A stretch of 64,000 nt of DNA from Klebsormidium nitens (taxonomy: Eukaryota; Streptophyta; Klebsormidiophyceae; Klebsormidiales; Klebsormidiaceae): the NCBI GenBank assembly GCA_000708835.1, contig DF236952.1, positions 164,674 through 228,673 on the forward strand, given 5' to 3'. Below, one piece after another: positions 57,901 through 64,000 of the stretch (positions are counted from its first letter, which is position 1; each line of letters begins with the position of its first letter). A program made the position numbers and the translations under genes. Below the pieces are notes generated by a model. It was not told the DNA's origin and searched no databases. It worked only from the letters and a program-made list of their open reading frames with translations.

Positions 57901-60900
57901 TGGCCATTGTGTAATCTTTCGTTACCAAACTCGAGATCCATCTGCAATATCTTGAATGACCCACAGTTTCCTTCCCGGCATTTCAGATTCTACGGCTCTT
58001 CAGCGAGAGCACGTCCAAGAGGGCGGGCCTGAAAACGACCCAGGCGAGGCGCGGCGGCTTCTCTAAAAGTCATGATGTCACGCTGGCAACTCATACAAAA
58101 CCCTTTATCTATTCTGCTGATATTTTGTATCCCCTCCCGCTTCAGATCCTGCGGCTGTTCAGTGAGAGCGCATCAAAGATGGCGGGCCTCAAGACGAACC
58201 TGGGGGAGGCGCGGCGGCTGCTGGCGGCGCGGCACAAGGCGCTCCAACAGCAGTGGTATCGCAGCATCACCCTACGTCACGTGCTGCAACTGCTGGACCA
58301 GATTGACAGCGTCGCAAAAGTCCCTGCGCGCATCGAGCGGCTGATGCTCGAGCGGAAGTACTACGCGGCGACGCAGCTGTTGTTGCACTCGAGCAGCATG
58401 TTGGAGCGGGAGGGGATCCAGGGGGTGAGTTCCAGCAGCGTTTGCTCCCCCCCTGAAAGAGTCCAAATCCCCGTGATCAGAATAAAAGGTTGTCTTCTTT
58501 GAATTCGGTCGACAGAATTGTTGAAAAGCACCACCATTCAGAAGAAGTACTATGCAGCGACGGACTCTTTACTGCACACGAGCAGCATGCTGAAGTGGGA
58601 AGGCTTTAAGGAGGTGAGTCAAAGAGCTTCATTTCGTCAGCGGCCCACACAAAGGTTATAGTAGCCTAAGCCGCATCCGTCGTTTCGTTTCCATCACGTC
58701 CTATTGTGTTCATCACTGTACAGTGAGCCGCAACATCATTTTTAGGGGGAAGGGACTAGGCTCTCGTTGAGGAAAGAGCCCTACACATGAAGGCCGCATC
58801 AGAAGATGTATCTTGAGTAAATCTGGATAAGTTGTGTCCGGTAGATGCATTCGATCTACATCCTATTCAATGCCCGAGCCTCGGACCGTGGACTATCAAG
58901 TGTCAAACATCCATGCTGTTCCGTCAAGGTTGAGAGGTTGACACTGTTACCCCGTTGCCTGTGTGCCAGGTGGGTGGCCTGCGGGATGTGCGCTCGGATA
59001 TGCAGCGACTGCGGCAGGGCCTCTTCACCAAGGTCATGGAAGAGTTGCATCTGCACATCTACAATCAAGGCACCTACAGGTAACGCACGCTGCTCTTTAC
59101 TGAAAATGGTGATCTGCAGAGGACGGGCGTGAGGAGTGTAAATCCGGGCTTTAGCCTTCAGGACATACTGGATCTCGTTGACCTCTAAAACGTTGTTTTT
59201 CTGATAAGTAAGCCTCTTCGCAGCCACTTTGCAACACTTATTCTGGTTCGTGATCGGGAGCAAAGGGGCAGGATGCATCAGCCTCGATGAAAGAGAACCA
59301 GAGACCAGGACCAGAGAATGAAATATCGTTTGGCGCTTTGAAGGGCACTTCCGACCGTGAGACAAGGCACTCACTGCTACAATTCATTCCGAGCAACCTG
59401 CCAGTTTTAGATAGTAACGGAAGCCTCGAAGACAATTGACAATTCTTATCGCCACATGTGTTGCAGTCTTGATCAACCTCGTCGTCTCACTTCGAGGCTT
59501 CCCGCATCTTTTCAAACCGGCAGGTTACTCGAAACGAGCTGTTAACAAGCCTTGTTTCTTTAGTTTCACAAGAACAAAGTCAAAAGCTCATTACTTTTTT
59601 TTTGCAGCCTGGCCTCCACGCGCATCGCCGACAAGGATGACGACGCACGTCCCGGGCAGAAGCGGTCGGTGAGGAAGAAGGGCAGCCCGTTCTCGCCCCT
59701 GCGCCTGGTGGGCTCCACCGACGACGTGCGCCTGCGCCTGGGGGGAACCCCCGACCGGAACGGGCGGCCTAGGGGGGACGACCACGAGTAAGTGTTTCGG
59801 ACGCTTGTTAGGACGTCTTGCCTTCCTGCTTTCGGGCTGCTAAGACGGCTGTGCGTATAAGTGAGAAGCAATCACGAGTTGACGGTTGGGAATACATGAA
59901 ATGTTCGGGAACCTACTAGCATATGCCGTCTTTCATGAGATGCGTAGCTTAGGGGAACTGGTTTGCATGGGCTTGATAAAGTCCAACAGCACCTTGCTTT
60001 TCTGCAGTGAGGTACGTACCTTTCGATGTATCCCGCCCGATGTCCACTACAGCGCTTACTAAGGTTCACCCTATCGTCCTTATGTTCATGTAGTTTTGTT
60101 TTTGTCTTCTGGATAAAATAAAATTTAAAGAGCTGGAACCAGGTTACTTTTGAAAATGAGACGACCCAAACATTCTCTAAGCAACCTTGGTCTTTTCCGC
60201 CGCAGTGGGGCCATGAGCGAGGACGGGTCTATTTCCGGAAGCATCATTGCCAGTGTGACCGGAAGCGACATCGCGAGCCTTCCGAGCAGTATCTTGCGCA
60301 AGAGCAGCAGCCAGGCGCGGCAGCAGTCGGGGCAGCTGCCGATCTGGCTCACAGACGCAACGCCAAACGAGTTCACGGTTAGTATTCAAGTCTCCGAACT
60401 GGGTTTCAGGCGCAACGCCAGACGACTTCATGGTGAGTGTTTGACTTCCTGAAATGGGTCACAGACGCCACATCAACGGGTTGATTGCTATTGACTTTTC
60501 TGTTTAGGAGATTGGTTCGTAGATTGGCTGAGGATGTTTAGGCTTCCTTCTTGCATCTTTCAAGCTCCCGTTCTGGCTCACTCACCAAACACCGAACAAG
60601 TTTACGGTTGGTACTTTGACTTTTCTGTACAGGAGGTCGATTCCACTGGCGGCGAAAATTTGAAAAGCTTCCCTTTTGCATTTTCTCAAGCTTCCGTTCT
60701 GGCTCCCGGACGCCACAAAAACCAAGCTTACGGTTGGCTTCCAATCCCCTAAAAGGGAGGCAGAGTTTCAGAGTCGGCTGTGACTTGTAGGCTTCCCTCT
60801 TGCACCTCTCAGCCAACTTTGTGAGATACCGCACCCGTCCGGCCATGCTCCAAGGAGTGCAGACGGAGCCTTGACCTAGTTTCTGTGATCACCATTTTGT

Positions 60901-63714
60901 TCCCACGCAAGGTTTCATTTGCCTCGCAACCTCTGCAACACGCTTGAAGTCTTCTTCACATGAAAACTCTTGACACAAACATTTGTGCAGGACTCCATCA
61001 CACGGGCCGACAGCCACGACAGTGTCAAGTACCTGCAGACCCTGGTCGAGTGCCTGGCCCTCCTGGGCAAGCTGGCCGCCGCCGGCTCCTCCCTCGCGCA
61101 GCGCCTGCGCCGCACGCTGCGCGAGCTCATCGCTGACGTCATCAAGGCGCGCGCCCAAGCCGCCGAGCGCGCGCGCCCGCGCGTCGACTCCATCCCCAAG
61201 ACCTCCGCCGGGGGATCCCCCATGACGTTCAGCGGCGCCTCCTCCCATGGTACCAAAATGGTCGCGCACAGCCCCCGGGGGGGCTTCGCGGGGGGCCGGA
61301 TCGGGGTGACGTCAGCGGGGATGACATCAGCGGCGGGGGGTGGCCCGACAGGTCCGGCGTCGGTGGCTGCACAGCAGCTCCTGGAGGAGGTTTTCGGGGT
61401 TTGCGTCGGGGCGCTCGAGAACCATCGGCTGGTGCACACGTTCATGCAAATGAGGGGGGCGGAGGACCAGAGCGCGCGCCAGGTGTTGTCACCCCCCCGG
61501 GACGAAAATTCTGGCGATGGGTTCAAAGCAGGGGGCGGCGAGCTGGCGCCGTACAACCTGGCGGTCGCCTGGAGCTGCGTCCAGTCAGAATGCCAAGCAC
61601 TGGTTTGCGAGGTTTTGAGGGCGACCCCGGCGGGGGTTAGCGCTGACCCGACCGGGTTAGGCGAGGGGGTTAAGGAGGGAGAGAAGAAAGCGGGGGCGCC
61701 CGGGGGCGCCGCTGCGAAAGAGGCAGAAGGGGCGTTGGAAGGGGAGGACGAGGAGTTGGCGTTTGCGTTCCGGTTCACGGACTTGGGGTCAGCTTTACCA
61801 GGTAGGGAGCCCGGCTTCTGAAACCATCACAGGAAAAGCTTTACTGCACCACTGTGAAAATGGCTTGCAGGACGAGATTCTGGAATCGGGATTCTCAGCA
61901 AGGTTGTAAAAGCAGGCATGTTCGCACATCCAACTTTCGCTCGCTCTCGTTTGTGCACTGAGCCCTGCTCAGAGGAGGAAGTGTAGCTGAAAAGAAGCGG
62001 GCATCTGATTCTGTCCAAGAGCGAAAACGCCTGGTGTCGCTGTGAGCCGGCAATCTGTTGGTTCCATTCGAGGTATCGTCGACCACTCCCTGACTGAGCG
62101 ACTTGCGCAGTCTCCGTTATATTTGTTCTTGAACAGTCCATTGTTAAGACCATTGAAGCCTGGCGAAGCACGCCCGATTTGTCCGACAGGGGGCCAACGT
62201 GCCTAGCTCGCTCAATCGGTTTACAGCCCCTCTTTCCAGCATTGTTTCCCCGCTCTCAAGCACAAGATTCCGAAGCAAGGAGCCATTTCAATAGAACGGA
62301 AGCTTCCTTCGTCCGCAGATTTCTGAGACAGATTCGTCGAGTTTGGTGTGCTGTTCCGTACGTCCCTACCCTCGTTGTTAAAAGCGTTGCGCTCTCGAGT
62401 CCGAAAGCATGATCAAAGGCTACTCTTGAAGAACTCAAATTCTTGACTTGCGGGTTCCGATACTGCTTGGCTCGCTAATGTGCGACTCTCGTTCAAACCA
62501 TTCAGCAGAAAGCTTTGTGCCTCCAGATTCATGCAAGTGACCACTTTTAAAGCGTGGAAAATTGCTTAACCCGCAGGTTCCGAAACGGGTTCGTCGACCT
62601 TAGTGCTTGGCTCGCTTACTCGTCTTCTCCTTCAATCCATTTCAGCAGAAAGCTTCGTGCGTCCAAGTGCCGACTTCATGCAACTACTCACCTCCAACGC
62701 CGGGAAACTTCCTTAACCCGCAGGTTCCGAAACGGGTTCGTCAACCTTGGTGCGCGGCGGCGACGGCGCTCTGCAAAGTCGCAGCCGGCGCGCTTCCGCC
62801 ACGGGCCAGGAAACGTATGAGACGGAACTGGTGCTGCCGGAACGGGGCGTCTACCTGGCGGCCGCCGTCTACCGGCCCGTCGTGCAGTTCACGGATAAGG
62901 CCGCGCAGATCGTCAAGGATGCGGCACTCAAGCAGGGGTGAGCTTCAAAACTTTCATGTCTTGCGCGGCAGGCATGTGTGAGGAACCATCCGGGGCAAGA
63001 AGAATCGGCGACAAGCTGACGCTTGTCACCCCGGTTTTTGTCCTGCTCGGGCTTGCGGACAAGAAGTAATCTTAGTGCAATCTAGAGATATAAAATCTGC
63101 GGGGCTACAGTACTTACCTCTCACATGAGTCTTGAGACAGGAAAGGCGGTCTGGGGTGACCCGTTTTCGACTTCTTTTATGAAAGCATTCTAGAGCTGGT
63201 TTAAGCGTCCGGGCACAGCGTCACATTTGATTCCTAAAGCACGCGCCTCTTAAATAACGTCACTCCTGCGCTTGACATGCGGGCCCAGTGCCGGATGCTG
63301 CCCCACATTCTGTGGAGCAGAGCGGGAGAGAGGGTCGATTGCCGCAGTTCGTTTTTGATGCAAAAACAGTCGAAGGGCAGGGTACCAACGTCACGACGGA
63401 AGTAGTCACGGTTTGGACGTGGAGGTTGCCTCTTCGGCCGCTCCGAAGCGCACATTGTATTGGCTTTTGACCTTCGAGCAATACCCCTTCAAATTCAACC
63501 ATTTTCTGAACCCCCGTTTGCCCCTTACAGCGGCGGCGAGGCCCTTCGCGCCTGGATGGAGAAGTACATCGCCAATGCCTTCTTGCCACGTGTCCAGAAT
63601 GACTACCGAGGGCGCATCGCTGACGCCCTCAGCAGCCCGGCCGCGTTCAAGCCCCGGGGCCGGACGTCCGAAACTTATGATCGGACGGTCGAGAAGGGGC
63701 GGCCGGTGCTTCAG
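54911..63714 (+). CDS. SEC8: Exocyst subunit SEC8 (EXOC4), 3' partial
   Basis: Exons: 54911-54937, 55429-55478, 56913-57072, 58146-58424, 58970-59079, 59608-59787, 60206-60377, 60991-61801, 62724-62937, 63531-63714; 729 residues visible, and the gene continues past the window. SEC8 is a rod-shaped subunit of the exocyst, which tethers secretory vesicles to the plasma membrane. FDSLPHVVDVLT, YHNGFNRAIHNYSQ, ILRLFSESASKMAGLK, QQQWYRSITLRHVLQLLDQI, AKVPARIERLM and LHSSSMLEREGIQ match plant SEC8 in order. VKYLQTLVECLALLGKLAAAG, LENHRLVHTFMQM, VQSECQALVCEVLRATP, FAFRFTDLGSALPG, GVYLAAAVYRPVVQFTDKAA and SSPAAFKPRGRTSETYD also match. The first exon encodes only MGDAEVDWE; with exon 2 it reads VVEEELSQLPDAWKQAR. 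Two Gly/Ser/Pro-rich loops (59608 exon; middle of the 60991 exon) look longer than in land plants. Confidence 0.93.
55670..56594 (+). repeat. Direct repeat pair in SEC8 intron 2
   Basis: About 105 bp at 55670-55776 recur at 56491-56594: GGGGCAGTGTCTTTCAC, then AGGGGCACTTGG, AGCACTTGCA, and GTTGTTGAGCAGCTGTCTGG in the same order with a few differences. The two are 820 bp apart. Unlike the other repeats they do not cover a known exon edge. Confidence 0.85.
57481..58070 (+). repeat. Four tandem copies of the start of the SEC8 exon at 58146
   Basis: Copies begin at about 57484, 57653, 57821 and 57986 with the complete exon at 58146, a spacing of 160-170 bp. Each carries a pyrimidine tract, CAG, and about 70 bases coding (I/T)L(Q/R)LFSESAS-like sequence to the GLGEAR region. 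Units 1 to 3 also share about 90 bp of following intron (ATGCGACGACCAAATTCTAA), and units 2 and 3 are almost identical. Units 2 and 3 end in stop codons soon after the exon part (CAATAA, CGGTTGATG). Confidence 0.95.
58538..58620 (+). repeat. Donor-side copy of the SEC8 exon ending at 58424
   Basis: AAGAAGTACTATGCAGCGACG, then CTGCACACGAGCAGCATG and GAGGTGAGT, match the last 75 bases of the exon (CGGAAGTACTACGCGGCGACG ... GGGGTGAGT). The copy still reads KKYYAATDSLLHTSSMLKWEGFKE in one frame, but no acceptor precedes it. Confidence 0.85.
60401..60745 (+). repeat. Four donor-side copies of the SEC8 exon ending at 60377
   Basis: The exon end TGGCTCACAGACGCAACGCC followed by AACGAGTTCACGGTTAGT recurs near 60404-60435, 60452-60480, 60563-60615 and 60688-60735. 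The two last copies keep TCTGGCTC and (T/C)TTACGGTTGG. They are increasingly degraded and separated by 50-125 bp. Confidence 0.75.
62310..62640 (+). repeat. Three acceptor-side copies of the SEC8 exon at 62724
   Basis: Copies near 62313-62355, 62446-62490 and 62565-62630 precede the exon. The last is nearly perfect: TTAACCCGCAGGTTCCGAAACGGGTTCGTC then GACCTTAGTGC against CAACCTTGGTGC. All share TTGGCTCGCT-type intron sequence between units. The spacing is 120-155 bp. Confidence 0.9.
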
Positions 63715-64000
63715 GTAGGCCTGTGCGCCCCCTCAATTCACGGAAAATCGTTTCGAAGCTAAGCAAATTCCAGGCGTACAGGAAGGTTGCAGTTGTGGGC
63801 ATCAGCTGACAGATGGACTCTGTAGGTCTTTCGTCAGCTGATCAATCAGAAGGATCGTACTTGTCCGTCTGCTTTGGCAATCCGCAACGATCCGACGTTG
63901 CGAGCAATTTGACCAATTTGCCCCCTCACCAACACCTTTAAGGAGGTACGAACAGTACCTTCACCCAACCAGAACTAAGACACGAGAAAGAAACAGTCTC
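63715..64000 (+). other. SEC8: Right edge, SEC8 intron
   Basis: Follows a GTAGGC donor at 63715. No further SEC8 exon is recognisable before the window ends. Confidence 0.6.

Noticed and set aside
57481-58424. Regularly spaced repeats suggesting a CRISPR-like array
   Set aside because: The repeats are exon fragments with splice acceptors in a eukaryotic intron, and the spacers are themselves repeated.
60915-61778. 287-codon minus-strand open frame opposite SEC8
   Set aside because: Antisense shadow of the conserved SEC8 exon 60991-61801; no recognisable protein.

Overview
The window is nuclear DNA from a green-lineage eukaryote. It holds nine intron-rich protein genes, no operons and no Shine-Dalgarno sites. 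A plant-type phytochrome, a plastid-type cystathionine beta-lyase, a Golgi-type plant cyclophilin and a plant-like SEC8 point to a streptophyte. The GC-rich exons, the mitochondrial HslV protease (bacterial ancestry) and the dense introns fit a charophyte alga; Klebsormidium is my guess, inferred rather than shown. I rebuilt exons by requiring GT/GC...AG borders, compatible phases and continuity with remembered family sequences. All exon chains below keep the frame through every junction.

Layout, left to right. (1) A 5'-truncated + strand gene, 292-14439, joins a TWINKLE-type TOPRIM domain to a complete UvrD/PcrA-type SF1 helicase through a long disordered linker. (2) AMMECR1, - strand, 18202-15769. 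(3) HslV, + strand, 19022-22864, with an apparent 5-nt microexon. (4) A membrane-anchored cyclophilin, + strand, 23702-26522. (5) Succinate dehydrogenase iron-sulfur subunit, - strand, 29053-27390. (6) Cystathionine beta-lyase, + strand, 29842-37208; the SDH2/CBL divergent promoter region carries a 290-bp TA-flanked MITE. (7) Phytochrome, + strand, 40414-51494, 14 coding exons, 1149 residues. (8) A 44-residue two-exon microprotein gene, - strand, 54136-53060. (9) SEC8 (exocyst), + strand, from 54911 and running off the right end.

The genes are functionally unrelated: DNA repair or replication, mitochondrial proteolysis and respiration, plastid methionine synthesis, light sensing, secretion. 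This is ordinary eukaryotic gene order with divergent pairs AMMECR1/HslV, SDH2/CBL and microprotein/SEC8.

The most unusual signal runs across genes. In four of them (helicase, CBL, phytochrome, SEC8) many introns contain one to six degenerate tandem copies of the neighbouring splice junction. Each copy consists of the exon edge, the splice site and some adjacent intron. Acceptor-side copies always lie upstream of the complete exon and donor-side copies always lie downstream. AMMECR1, HslV, cyclophilin and SDH2 show none that I could find. The second main finding is the TOPRIM-UvrD fusion, which is read in one uninterrupted exon.
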